64,000 bases of DNA from Antedon bifida (lineage: Eukaryota > Echinodermata > Crinoidea > Comatulida > Antedonidae). The notes below the pieces were generated by a model. The model had not been told where the DNA came from and did no database searches. It worked only from the letters and a program-made list of their open reading frames with translations. A program made the translations under genes and the position numbers. Shown here piece by piece: positions 1 through 11,158 of this stretch (position 1 is its first letter; each line of letters begins with the position of its first letter). The stretch spans positions 9,863,001 to 9,927,000 of the forward strand of contig OY727095.1 of assembly GCA_963402885.1 (NCBI GenBank). Direction: 5' to 3'.

Positions 1-1589
1 ATGCTTAAAATCTATTATGGAAATAATTACAGTATGGTTTATTCGAACACCATGAAAGTGGCCGTACTTATTCACCAACCACACTAGAGAAATTCTTGTC
101 TATTAATCTATTGACTTCTTATTTTAAGGAATGAATTTTTACATTTTTTTTGTATTTTGTAGGTATGGCTTGACGCAGCTAAACAGATTTTCTTCTCTCT
201 CAGTGCTGCTTGGGGCGGTTTGGTAACACTTTCTTCATACAATCGCTTTCACAACAATGTTTATTTGTGAGTAGGCCTACAGTTGAAAATAATAATATAT
301 ATTCGATATATCTCCTTCATCATACCGCCTAGCAAAACTCGGAAGTTACATACACCGAACAAACACAAACGCAAGTGGTGTGTGAGTTTTGCTAGACAAG
401 TGAAAGTGGTATAAGTAGTTTTTACATTTATACTTCTCATTATAACAATAAAACAAAGGGAAAAACAATTCATGGGCTAAACATTGTTAATGAATGACCA
501 TAACATAACAGCTGAGGACGGCATTTACAGGCGTCTGAACACATTATATTCTTTGAATGGTGTTGTTTAAATTGAATAGATAGCCTAAAGGCGGAAAATT
601 CATGAAATGTCTAGTTGATATAATCAATTATTTTGAGTGGTGGTGTTGTAGAAAATAAAAGTAAGTTGTTAATTATTTAAATCCAAAGGCAAATTACTTA
701 AATGACAATGATATCAGTCGCTAGATCTCAATGTTGGATAAATACATATTCTTTATTCCAGTGATTCAGTCTTTGTTTCAATCGCAAACTCTGCCACCAG
801 TATATTGGCTGGTTTCGCAGTTTTTTCCTTACTTGGATACATTGCTAAAGAACAGGGCAAAGCTGTTTCAGACGTTGTTGATTCTGGTATGTTGGTGTGA
901 TAATTAATAGATTTATGTGGTGATTGCAACAGTTGTTGTCTATAACGTCACTATATAGCCTATTTTTTCAAATTTATAACACATTGTATATGTAAATCAG
1001 GCCATAAAAGCAATTAGCTTTATACTTTTAATATAATATATATTCATAACCAGTATACAATGAAATGAGAACAGTAATTCAGCAACCCAATCCTAACCCC
1101 TTCACCAAGACATTTAGAAAGTTTAGATTCAACATGTTTTCAATATGTTTAACTGTAATATTTATTTTGCGTAGGATTTGGATTGGCGTTTGTTGTGTAT
1201 CCAGAGGGGTTGTCGCTTCTTCCAGGATCTACCATTTGGTCTATCCTATTTTTCTTGATGTTGATTACACTTGGAATTAACAGCCAGGTAAGAATATCAA
1301 GTTGGAATTAAGGTCCTTGTCAGCCTGAAGCAACCCGAAAAGCAACCTGTATTGCTCCTTTTTCTTCCCAGTACTGTCTAGGACATTTATTTCTAGGTAA
1401 ATAATATTTTATAATAATTAATAATAGTTTTGTTATAAATAAATTTATAAATAATGCAGTGTTCCGTTGCTAAAATCCAAGCGCCATCGTTTCTAGGTCT
1501 TCGCGTGTGACCCAAGATGAAAGCGGTGTCTAACGCGTAGTATTTTATATTCATTTAACGGAGATAAAATACTATGATATAAACTTGTA

Positions 1590-1780
1590 TATAAATATAT
1601 ACGAACTTGCACTGATGAAGGGCTAGTGTTGCCCGAAAGCTCTGCTAACTTTTCTGGCTGTTTACTTTATCGTTTTGATTTAGCTTTTCGCTTTTTTTTT
1701 GTATCTCCATTGAGATCCAGCCACTGATACTCACAGCATTGTCATTTTTTTCAGTAATTTGCCTTTGGATTTAAATATAT
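1590..1780 (+). mobile_element. Penelope-like element fragment with a hammerhead-like core
   Basis: CTGATGA (1612-1618) is followed by a GGGC...GCCC stem and GAAA (1635-1638), then a small AGC/GCT stem and TA. This is the layout of a hammerhead ribozyme core, with one extra A before stem II. Penelope-like elements carry such motifs in their terminal repeats, and the following tract (GAGATCCAGCCACTGATACT near 1711) is of a type I associate with these elements. No open reading frame remains. Assignment is from memory of the family. Confidence 0.4.
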
Positions 1781-1873
1781 ATAATATATATATATAGTAA
1801 TTCTAAACCGCCCGGTGATATACTGAAATTTAATTAATTAATTTGAAACGATAAAGATGAGGAAATCTGTCTC

Positions 1874-1944
1874 GCCCCAACCGAGACTCGAACTCGGACC
1901 GTCTGCTTGATATGCAGTTGTCCTAACCATTATACCACTGGGGC
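1874..1944 (-). tRNA. tRNA-like gene with anticodon AUC (would read the Asp codon GAU), possibly SINE-derived
   Basis: On the minus strand the 71 bases fold as a cloverleaf. The acceptor stem GCCCCAG pairs with TTGGGGC (one G-U), the T arm is CCGAG/TTCGAGT/CTCGG with 5 perfect pairs, and the box B core GGTTCGANNCC is largely kept. The anticodon arm ACTGC/ATATCAA/GCAGA has one A-A mismatch at its base and a 7-base loop with U33 then AUC. The D arm has one A-G mismatch. No pol III T-run follows directly. Body and D loop resemble tRNA-Glu or tRNA-Asp, but animals normally read Asp codons with GUC. It may be a pseudo-tRNA or the head of a tRNA-derived SINE. It lies in an intron of SLC6 copy 1, antisense. 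Confidence 0.6.
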
Positions 1945-2729
1945 TTTCATGGTATTGGATAGCGACTCTTTAACATTCTCGGCGTGGTACGACGGAACAG
2001 CACTAGTCCTCAATTGTACGCACGCGCGCCAGAGATTTCCTGTGTTAATGCACTGTTCGTATATAGCATGACAATGCCATAATTTCTCACAAAACCATAG
2101 ATAGTGTTTTGCTATATCTTTTCTTTTAGATAACTAATTTTAATCGGTTTTTCACATAAATAGGCCTATAGATAAAATGTTCCTTTTGATCATATCACTC
2201 ACCCAGCCTTCGTTAACCACCACTTTTTAAGAAATACGTTTCTGAACTTGGCCTTCTTATCGGGTAATGTTTTTCATCGACCGTATTTGACGAACAAATG
2301 ATGTTTTTCGTTTTATTATTTTTTAAACGATGGAAATTAAATTTTCTTTTTTGTATACGATAAAATAACATATAGAGAAGAAGTCTGGAAAGTTTCATTA
2401 ACGCACGACAATTATAAATGGTAAAAATTAATTTTTTTTCTTTGGTATTTTTTTGGCCAAAAAATATGGCATTTACCTGCTTGGAAATAGCACATTTGGC
2501 GATGGTCGCCGAAATACTTAACTTTAAATTTAATTTGTTTGCCAGTAGATCTATATATATATTTGTAGATTATAATGGGTAAGTTTTAATACGTTTTGAT
2601 ATTTTTTCTTTGAGATATAAGCAAATCAACCTTTGGTAGATGGCCGAAACCTGCTTAAGCCCAGATATAGCATAACCCGTAACTTTGGCTATTGTTAAAC
2701 CAGCTGAAACTCACGGAATGTTGTCATTA

Positions 2730-2940
2730 GGTTATATGCATGATATGCATATAACCTCTTGATTCTGTCAGGATCTTTATTTATTAGGTTATATGCATGA
2801 TATGCATATAACCTCTTGATTCTGTCAGGATCTTTATTAGGTTATATGCATGATATGCATATAACCTCTTGATTCTGTCAGGATCTTTATTAGGTTATAT
2901 GCATGATATGCATATAACCTCTTGATTCTGTCAGGATCTT
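2730..2940. repeat. Tandem array of four ~53-57 bp units, each with a perfect 12-bp hairpin
   Basis: Units start at 2730, 2787, 2840 and 2893. Each begins with GGTTATATGCAT, a 3-base GAT loop and the exact reverse complement, then CTCTTGATTCTGTCAGGATC and TTTATT. Spacing is 57, 53 and 53 bp. The array runs into a TTTA microsatellite. Confidence 0.9.
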
Positions 2941-2966
2941 TATTTATTTATTTATTTATTTATTGG
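2938..2966. repeat. (TTTA)n microsatellite
   Basis: Uninterrupted TTTA repeats directly after the hairpin array. Confidence 0.85.
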
Positions 2967-3403
2967 TTATCCGCTTCAAGCGGATAAGCCCTTGGAATTG
3001 TAGTGTTACTTTTTTTTATTATTCTTCTTTCTTTCTCAGATTTTGTGCACGCTGTTTCTCTGCAACGTGTTAACATAACATTTTGTAACTTTCTAAACAT
3101 TTAGACATTTAACTGAAGTTGTACTGCGAAGCTTTTGGACGCTGTCAGAGCCACGTAGCGTAAGTTACGCGCGAATTTCTGAAATTCTTAAATTGATCAT
3201 AACTTTGAAACAAATAAATATTTTTTAACGAAATTTTCAGCCACGGTTGCTTCACATCAATTGTAAACTGTTTTATCGCTACCGAATTTTGTAACATTAG
3301 AAAGTGCGCGCGTAAACGGCGTTTGAAATTTTAAAATGCTTCAAATAATTTTCTGATTAAATTAGCGCACGTTTCAGGTCATTTTAAGCGTTTAAAAAAT
3401 TCC

Positions 3404-3469
3404 CACTAGATGCGCACGTTTTCACGCGCGCACGGCGCAGGGAACGCGTGAAAACGTGCGCATCTAGTT
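3404..3469. repeat. Perfect 24-bp inverted repeat (hairpin)
   Basis: ACTAGATGCGCACGTTTTCA followed by CGCG on the left is matched exactly by its reverse complement ending about 3469, around a loop of some 17 GC-rich bases. It could form a strong cruciform or RNA hairpin. Confidence 0.85.
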
Positions 3470-4464
3470 TATTTATTCTTTCCTTAGCACTATTTTGTCC
3501 GTGAATTATCTTGGCATCAGTTTCATCTAGCTAAGTCAATTTTTCAGAGTATATTCCTTATGGCCAGGAATCGATGTGGTCATGTTTTCACGGTGCGCAA
3601 TCATAAATTACGCGGTCTACGCGCGATTTAATGAAATCACGTTTGTAATCATATCTTCACAAGCATGAATCACTTTTAAACAAAATTTGGTACTCATAAA
3701 TTTCAGGTCATATTTCATCATATGGCAATATAATTACGTGCGTAGCGCATATAACGCATGCGTACGCGCGCTTAAAAGTTTTAAAATTGTCAAAATTTAT
3801 TTTCGATGAAATTAGAGTACGTTTCAGGCAATTTTAAGCGTTTAAAAAATTGTCACAAGTGCGCAGAATTTTGCACGCGCACTGCGCGTTAAACGTTAAT
3901 GCGCGCTCTTTTTGCCCGATTTCTGTTTTACAACCTTTCTTTAATAATATCATCATATTTGATTCACTTTTCAACTCGAAATTGCGTTATACAAGCACGT
4001 CAAAAGTGACAGGCTACGCACGTATAAGTTAACAAAATAGTGAAAATATGCTAAATTTTAAAATTAATATATATCGTCAGAATGCTCGGGAACACCTATT
4101 TTTTATTTCATTTTCTTGAAGTGTATGTATTATATGGATGATTTATTATCAAATTAAGAGAACAAAAGTTGATTAAGTCATCATTAATTGCATATTGAAT
4201 TAAAAAAAATTAATTTCGACAATCAAACAAATTTTGACATTTTCTTAGGCCGAAATAACAAACTTAACATTAACTTTCTTTCGTAAGAAGTTCATATATT
4301 AAAGTTAAAAGTATATAGTTTGACAGTGCATCATTTTTTTAAATTTTTAAAGATGTCATCATATTAATAAATTATAATTCATTGCGGTATGTAATAATCT
4401 ATCTGCACCAAAGTGGCTACTGAATAGTAAATACACGGAGGAATCTTTCTACATGTTTTAGTAA

Positions 4465-4545
4465 GTTGTGTATGGCTCGGTGGTCTGTGCTCGTGTCTAT
4501 AGCATTCAAGGTACCGAGATCGAGCCTCACCTTGGGTAACGAAAC
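4465..4545 (+). repeat. tRNA-derived SINE-like fragment
   Basis: TGGCTCGGTGG (about 4473) resembles a pol III box A and GAGATCGAGCC (about 4516) a box B, 43 bp apart as in tRNA-headed SINEs. A T-run follows within 50 bp. Confidence 0.4.
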
Positions 4546-5129
4546 GAAATAAGATTTTTTTTTATTATTTGTATTGTTTGTTCAATTTTATTTCTTAGTG
4601 TATAGATTATACACATGATTTATAATGAAATTTAGATAAAAAGAAACTTATGTCTTTATTATTATGTAACAAATATGGTTTATGACATTATACGCAGAGG
4701 GATCTTTGATCGGATTGCGATACCGGCTATTGTATTTGCCTTAGCAAGATCTTAGCATATATTATAAATAATTAAAGATTCTGAGAAAATCAATCAATCA
4801 ATATATCTTTTACAAATCAATTATCTTTATTTTAATCAAATGCATATAACCTATAATTCGTCATAGTGACGAATTAAATCTAGTTTATTGGTTATCCGCC
4901 TCAAGCGGATAAGCCCTTGGAATTGTAGTGACGAATTAAATCTAGTTTTATTATTTTGATTATATGGTATTATTATCAGAACTGTTAGTTTATTTTTTAA
5001 TTATTTATGATAAGTTTAAATGTTCCATTATAGTCCAGTAAAATATCACCTTCACCATTGCATATAGTAGTCGTTTGTTTATGACGTCATGAGGCAAAAG
5101 TAAATGACACGCCATTGTCGACATTTGCG

Positions 5130-5349
5130 TTCGTAAAGCTACGTTCACACCAAGCCCGGATCCGGTCCGGTGGCCGGAGAAAAAAAAATGGGTATAGTGT
5201 TAAAGAATAGAAGCGTTCACATCAAATCCGTCCGGATTTCGTACGAATTTTCTCCGGTGGACGGATTCGGAGTGATGGATATGGAAGCCAGTTCATTTGT
5301 AAAATCGTACGGATTTTTCCTTCGGACCAATCAGCGTTGAGTACTATGA
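5130..5349. mobile_element. MITE-like remnant with internal inverted motifs
   Basis: ACGTTCACACCAAGCCCGGA near 5151 and phrases such as CCGGTCCGG/CCGGTGGCCGG, GTCCGGATTTCGTACGAATT and CGTACGGATTTTTCC repeat in both orientations. That is typical of a hAT-like or other short inverted-repeat element cut short by the LINE that begins near 5350. Class uncertain. Confidence 0.35.
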
Positions 5350-6885
5350 CCTGTATTTAATGATGTTAAGATTTCTACCTTTCCTGATCTTGCTGATCCC
5401 ATTAATACTCTTTCAAATGTTTCTGTCTATTATAATGAGGTTGAAATTCTTCTAAAGAATATTAATCCTCACAAAGCGTCTGGCTGCGATAGATTAAGTA
5501 ATAAAGTCCTTAAATTTTGCGCTGAACGTCTCTCTCTTCCCCTCGCGTTTATCTTTAAACTTTCTCTTAATTCTGGTATTTTTCCTTCCGATTGGAAGCG
5601 TTGTAATGTTTGCCCCATTTTAAAAGGTGGTTCTTGTTCTAATATTGAGAACTTTCGTCCCATATCATTGCTTCCTACTCTTTAAAAAAAATTTCGAAAA
5701 TATTGTTCTCATATATCACCCGTTCTCTCTATTCAAAAGCGTTAGATAAAGTCTGTCACGATCTGCTAGTTTATAAGGTAAAAAAAATTGGCATTGCGAT
5801 CCTTTTTTATCTTGGATGTGTAACTATCTTGACAATCGTTTCCAACGTGTTAACTTTAATGGTTGCACATCTACGTGGTTGCTCGTTACATTCGGAGTTC
5901 CGCAGGGTTCCATATTGGGACCTTTGCTCTTCTCTATGTTTGTCAATGATGTTTCCGAAATTTTTGTTCATTCGCAATGCCTCATTTTTGCGGACGATAT
6001 TAAATTATATCGGATAGTTAATACTATTAATGATTCTCTTCTTATTCAGCAAGATCTTGTTAGCCTTTGCAATTGGTCTGACACATGGAAAATGTTCTTT
6101 AATCCGCTTAAGTGTCAGATTCTTACTTTATCACTTAAAAAAAACAATTATTAACTTTGATTACACTATTAACGGACTTTCTATTTATAGGGTTAACTTT
6201 CAAAAGGATCTTGGAATTTATATTGATTCGAAACTTAACTTTAATATTAAACATGTTGATCATATTGTTGCTAAGGGTAATAGAATGTTAGGTATGCTTT
6301 GGCGTCACTGTAAAAATATCGATAGTGTTACTTTTCATCAACATTCAATTTACAATTCCATTTCGATCTCCCAATAAAATCGTATCGAAGGGGTTCAATC
6401 CAAATTTATTTACTTTATTAATCACAACAGTCCAGGTCCTTAAATTCATCTTCCTTCGCTTCATACTCGGAGAAGCTTTTTCGATTTGGTATTTCTTTTT
6501 AAATGCTTCAACTCCCTTTTTAGATGTAATATTTTGTAATTTTTTTCTCTCAAAATTAATCGACCAAGCTCTCGCAACACCGACTTATTTTCCCTTGCCC
6601 GTTGTCGAGTCAACGTAACCAAAAATGGTTGCATTCAAAGATTATCCAAGCTTGTTAATTCAATTTCTATTAAAGATAAGACTATCGATATTTTTTTGAC
6701 ACTTTGTCCAAATTTAAGTCTAAAGTTCTTAAATCGATTTAAGTTTGCCATTTTGTATGTTTCATGTTTTGTATTTTAATGTGCTTTTAATTCTATATTT
6801 ATATCTAAAGAGTTTTAAGGCATCCTGTAATTGGCGATTTTTCGCTGTTGGATGTGGTTGAAATAAAATTTTAAAAAAATTTAAA
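5350..6885 (+). mobile_element. 5'-truncated, frameshifted non-LTR retrotransposon (Jockey/CR1-type reverse transcriptase)
   Basis: Translated pieces in shifting frames follow reverse transcriptase order: NPHKASGCDRLSNKVLKFC (about 5462), FIFKLSLNSGIFPSDWKR, ENFRPISLLPT, then after a deletion GVPQGSILGPLLFSMFVNDV (about 5905-5960), the active-site FADDIKLY (about 5988-6011), LCNWSDTWKMFFNPLKC and a C-terminal ILYVSCFVF before a stop. No endonuclease domain is present, and several frameshifts and stops make it dead. The 3' end runs into ATAAAATTTTAAAAAAATTT. It lies in the expanded intron of SLC6 copy 1, same strand. Confidence 0.8.
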
Positions 6886-7528
6886 ATCAGCTTAAATGGT
6901 GGTTAATATTGAAACTTAATTAAATAATTAATTGTGCAGGGTTGCTTTCAACATATATTTGAATATTATTTTCTTATTTTGTTAATCTTACTATTTTCTA
7001 ATCTAACGATTTTGTAGATAGTGCTTATCGAAACTGTAGTTACAGCTATATGCGACAGTTGCCCTAACTACTTGCAAAAGAAGAAGAGTGTGGTTACATT
7101 TGTTGTTTGTTTGATTGGTTTTGTCCTTGGTCTAATCTGCGTCACGAGGGCAGGATCTTACTGGATTTCCCTGATCGATTCTTACGCGCCAAGTATCGGC
7201 TTGATCATGTTTGGCATCCTTGAGCTTGTTGCCATCTCGTGGGTGTATGGCATTAAGAGATTTACAAATGACATCAGATCGATGCTTGGAGATTCCTGCT
7301 TCTGGTGGCAATTGAGATGGACAGTTATTACTCCGTCTCTGCTTCTCGTAAGTATTGGTAACAACTAACGCATTGATTTTTCTCGGATGTCTGAATATCC
7401 AAAGAAATCGAAGAAGAAAAACCAAAACAGTAATGAAAATAAAAGGTGCATAATTGTATTAGTTCGACTTGTAATTGTCTATCAATGTTTTACACAATAG
7501 CAAACATTGTGTACTTCCTAAAATTTCT

Positions 7529-7553
7529 CATCATCATCATCATCATCATCATG
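7529..7553. repeat. (CAT)n microsatellite in an SLC6 copy 1 intron
   Basis: About eight uninterrupted CAT triplets; the same place in copy 2 (about 20080) has none. Confidence 0.8.
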
Positions 7554-7924
7554 AAAATACTAAATGCAGATAAATATAAAAAATAATGTATTTTTGTTTC
7601 AGTGTGTGTTACTGCACATTTCGATAAATTTGAGTGAGCTAGCATGGGCACACGTTACTGGCTGGATTATTATTGCACTTATTATTAAAATTGAAGCGAA
7701 TGGAAGCTTTTACGAGGTGAGTATTTCGATATGTAGTACAGTAGTTTTCTTGCTTCTTAAATACATATAAATATAGAGTCTCGCTTTTTTCTTCCACGGA
7801 GGAACCTCCGTGCTTCTATGTCCTTGGCGACTTCTTCAGAGTCACTTTCTTTTTTTGCTTTTCATTCATTCATTCATTCTTCCTCCTCCTGTTGTTTAAA
7901 CGTCCTGCTTGCGCTCATTATCTG

Positions 7925-9560
7925 ACCATGATTATGTTAAATTCTAGGATAAGGTTCATAAAAGCAAATCCTACAAGTCTGTTCTTACTGAAACCTTAAA
8001 TAATATTAAGGGGGAAGAGAAAATATGCAACCATTGGGCTGATCACTTTGAGGATATTTTTAATTGTGTACACAACAATACCCATAAAGATTTGTATTAG
8101 AGAAAAATTAAGGATATTGATTATGATTCGAACTGCATTGACAGTTGAAAATAGGAAAGGAAAGTCTGCAGGCAATGATTGTCTTACTGTTCAACATCTT
8201 TTGTTTGCCAGTAATAGTTTTACTTAGCCTTTGTTTCAATTTGATGTTTAGACATGGCCATATTCCAAAGGATCTCTCTGAATGAGGTGATTATTGTTCC
8301 TATATCGAAGAGTAAATCTGGTGACATCTAAAAGTAACTATAGGCCCATTGCAATTGTGAATATTATTTCTAAGGTTCTTGAAGGTGTCATGATTGATTT
8401 TTTGGTGATAATCAATTCTCCTTTAAAGCTGCTCATTCTATAGACACATGCATTTTTGTACTGAAGCAAGTAGTTGAGTTTTACAATCGTAATTCTAGTC
8501 CAGTCTTTTCCTGCTTTATTGATGCTTCTAAGGCATTCGATAGAGTGAATCACTGGACACTTTTTAGGAAGCTTATTGAGAGAAATATTAATTATTGTTA
8601 AGTTGCTTGCTTTGTGGTATAAGATACAACAATTCAGTATTAAGTGGAGCAATAACCTATCTAAATGGTTTTCAGTTTCCAATGGTGTGAGGCAAGGTGG
8701 AATATTGTCCCCCTTGTTATATAATGTGTATATTGATGATCTTAATACTGAGCTTAACAAATGTAGTGTTGGTTGTACTAATTCTGGAGTGCGAATTAAC
8801 AAAAAGTTATGCCGATGATATGACACTTTTAGCAACTTCACTTACTGGACTCTAAATGTTAGGCAGTATTTGTGAATCAGATGGTATTAAGCATAATATA
8901 TTATTCAATCCCAAAAAGTCTTTATGTATGGTTTTTTCACCCAAAAAGATTAGAGACAGAACAAATAATATTACTCTCTGTGGCAATGAGCTTAGTTTTG
9001 TTGCTGAAACTAAGTAACTTTGTCATATTTTATCCTATGATCTAAATAATGCTTATAGTACCAGCCATCAGTACAGATCCACTTGCATACGTGCTAATTT
9101 GTTATGCTGCAAACAAATGCTTCAATGAGGTTAAATGTAACCTGTTTAAATCTTATTGTAGCACTATGTATTGCAGTAGTCTAAATTCACTCAGGTTAAT
9201 ATTAGAGTTGCAGATGTGTTTTATAATAATGCCTTTAGAAAATGTATGGGTCTTCCTAGACACAGTAGTGTTAATCAGATGTTTGTAACAAGTACTGTTT
9301 CATCTTTCTATGAATATTATAGAACAATTAAGGTCATATACATGGCTGCAGTCGCGTGTTCAAGTTAATGTTTACCGACCGACCGGCCAACCGACCGACA
9401 TAGTGAGTTGTAGAGTCGCGTTGCACGCGACTAAAAACCTGTTATGGATTTATGAATAGAGTTACAAATAACGTTAATTCTCTCATAAAGGTTGTTGTAC
9501 AATCTAGTATGTTTGGATCAAAAGTTGATGCCACATGGATGAAGTAAAATTGAAAAAAAA
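7925..9560 (+). mobile_element. Second degenerate non-LTR retrotransposon fragment
   Basis: Broken reverse transcriptase motifs: CFIDASKAFDRVNHWTLFRKL (about 8509-8571), FSVSNGVRQGGILSPLLYNV followed by YIDDL (about 8670-8745), YADDMTLLATS (about 8811-8843) and FNPKKSLCMVFSP (about 8908). The motif set differs from the element at 5350, so this is another clade. Stops and frameshifts abound. A ~105-bp insert interrupts it near 9340-9437. It lies in an SLC6 copy 1 intron. Confidence 0.75.
9333..9437. mobile_element. Short insert with AGTCGCGTG/CACGCGACT termini inside the LINE
   Basis: AGTCGCGTG near 9351 is mirrored by CACGCGACT ending about 9432, enclosing a GACC-rich stretch. LINE coding remnants resume after it. 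It is a mini-MITE or similar; no target duplication is clear. Confidence 0.4.
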
Positions 9561-9759
9561 TTCATCTCCTTCCAACAATATTATTTGAAACCAAATTTTC
9601 GTTTATAGTGAAGGAAAATTTTACGTTGAACTTACCCAACGTTTCATGCGTTATCATCACACTTTTTCAAGGTAGTGAACAAGTGAACAACATGAACAGA
9701 GATTAAGGAGGAAAGTGGCTGCCACACATATATGATGATTTGTTAGGAGGGAGAAGGCC
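9561..9759 (-). mobile_element. Possible Penelope-like terminal fragment, continuing at 11398
   Basis: The minus strand reads GTGTGATGATAACGCATGAA then ACGTTGGGTAAG, a phrase type I associate with Penelope-like repeats. The right-hand continuation (GGACCCTCTGGGACTCACCT) resumes directly after the foldback element, so the foldback inserted into this fragment. Confidence 0.35.
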
Positions 9760-10434
9760 GACCGGGGCGCGATTTTTTTTTCGTACATAAGTTGGGGACC
9801 CCTCATGAAACGTCACAAAATAAACATGAATAATTCATCAGTTAAATTTGTTGTTCCGTGTGCACCCAAGCGTATACTAACAAGTGATTACAACTGCGAT
9901 ACGATTCTAGGCCTATCTCCGCTGTGTGGTTGCAGCGTTCGATTTCATAAAAGAATAGCGGCATTTTGTGTGGATTATCGGAATAATCAGCCTTTAGTTT
10001 ATGATGTTTTTTAATATAATTTATTACTAAAGAATTACGTGTTAAAATTATAGTTTCTAATAATAGTATTAAGCATAATTATTAGTCTCTAAATCCCATA
10101 TCTATTCTTCTGTGTGCGTGTGTGTTTTAGGTATGACACAGTCCGAGTATTAAGTGAGCAAAATTAAACAATTACATTACACAAAAATACAGTATGTACA
10201 TTTTTTAAATTCTTTTGGGGGTTAATCTTTCCATGTCATGTGTTCATATACGCGCATTTTTAAAGTTCCTTTCAGTAGATACATATTGTTTAATAATAAA
10301 ATAGCAGAGTTAGCAAATTACCGTACACAAATTATACACATCTCTTGGGTCTAAGCTTTCTTTGGGCTACTTAGTTGAATGTGTCTTGCCTAGCTGTCGA
10401 TTATGGAACGCCTCCTCTACCTTCAGTTCACATT

Positions 10435-10757
10435 TATCATGCAGTACACACCAATCGTCATGCAGTACACACCAATGGTCATGCAGTACACACCAATGGT
10501 CATGCATTGCAGTACACACCAATCGTCATGCAGTACACACCAATCGTCATGCAGTACACACCAATCGTCATGCAGTACACACCAATGGTCATGCAGTACA
10601 CACCAATTGTCATGCAGTACACACCAATCGTCGTTCACATTTATCATGCAGTACACACCAATCGCCATGCAGTACACACCAATCGTCATGCAGTACACAC
10701 CAAACATCATGCAGTACACACCAATTGTCATGCAGTACACGCCAATCGTCATGCAGT
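10435..10757. repeat. 21-bp minisatellite, about 14 units (left arm of foldback)
   Basis: The unit is GCAGTACACACCAATCGTCA plus one base, with variants AATGGTC, AATTGTC and AATCGCC. Because 21 is divisible by 3, all frames stay open, which explains several spurious long frames on both strands. Confidence 0.92.
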
Positions 10758-11035
10758 CAAATATTGCGTAATTTATACCGCCACCTATCGACAAAATCGA
10801 ATATCACGTGAGGTTTATTAGACGGCTGTAAAACTAAGACTATTTAAACTTCTTTTATGGAATTCAATAATTGCAATGGCCTCCTAGCCGCGCCTGTGTC
10901 TCGCATAATAAATTATTGTATATATAAAAAAACAGAGCATTCACAGAGATGTGTAGCGGTTAAAATAAGTACAGTATGTCAAACATAAAAGAAATCTTAG
11001 AGTCGATGGCCTAGTTTTACAGCCGTCTAATAAAC

Positions 11036-11158
11036 GATTGGTGTGTACTGCATGATAAATGTGAACGACGATTGGTGTGTACTGCATGACCATTGGTGTG
11101 TACTGCATGACCATTGGTGTGTACTGCATGACGATTGGAGTGTACTGCATGACCATTG
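11036..11158. repeat. Inverted copy of the 21-bp minisatellite, about 5 units (right arm of foldback)
   Basis: ATTGGTGTGTACTGCATGA repeats at about 11037, 11070, 11091, 11112 and 11133: the reverse complement of the left-arm unit, but with a different copy number. Confidence 0.9.

Larger units (their letters stand above)
2967..4948. repeat. Region bounded by two copies of a ~38-bp hairpin module
   Basis: The module TTGGTTATCCGC(T/C)TCAAG, continuing CGGATAAGCCCTTGGAATTG, occurs at about 2966 and about 4889; it contains the 8-bp inverted repeat TTATCCGC/GCGGATAA. The second copy sits between two 22-bp direct copies of AGTGACGAATTAAATCTAGT (about 4865 and 4926). The interior 3050-4030 is rich in CpG and in GCGCGC-type strings and repeats phrases such as TTTTAAGCGTTTAAAAAATT (about 3383 and 3832). 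This looks like an unclassified repeat; I recognise no coding remnant. Confidence 0.5.

Noticed and set aside
5703..6154. A functional reverse transcriptase gene
   Set aside because: Frameshifts, an internal deletion and missing endonuclease show a dead LINE fragment.
7021..7368. A standalone 115-codon gene
   Set aside because: It is an SLC6 exon that reads through its donor at 7348 into the intron; the same holds for 19424-19984.
10435..10757. CRISPR-like regular repeats
   Set aside because: The units are contiguous without unique spacers, and the genome is animal.
10362..10821. Long overlapping open frames on both strands with histidine/threonine-rich or cysteine-rich repeats
   Set aside because: A 21-bp minisatellite keeps all frames open; it lies inside a transposon arm.
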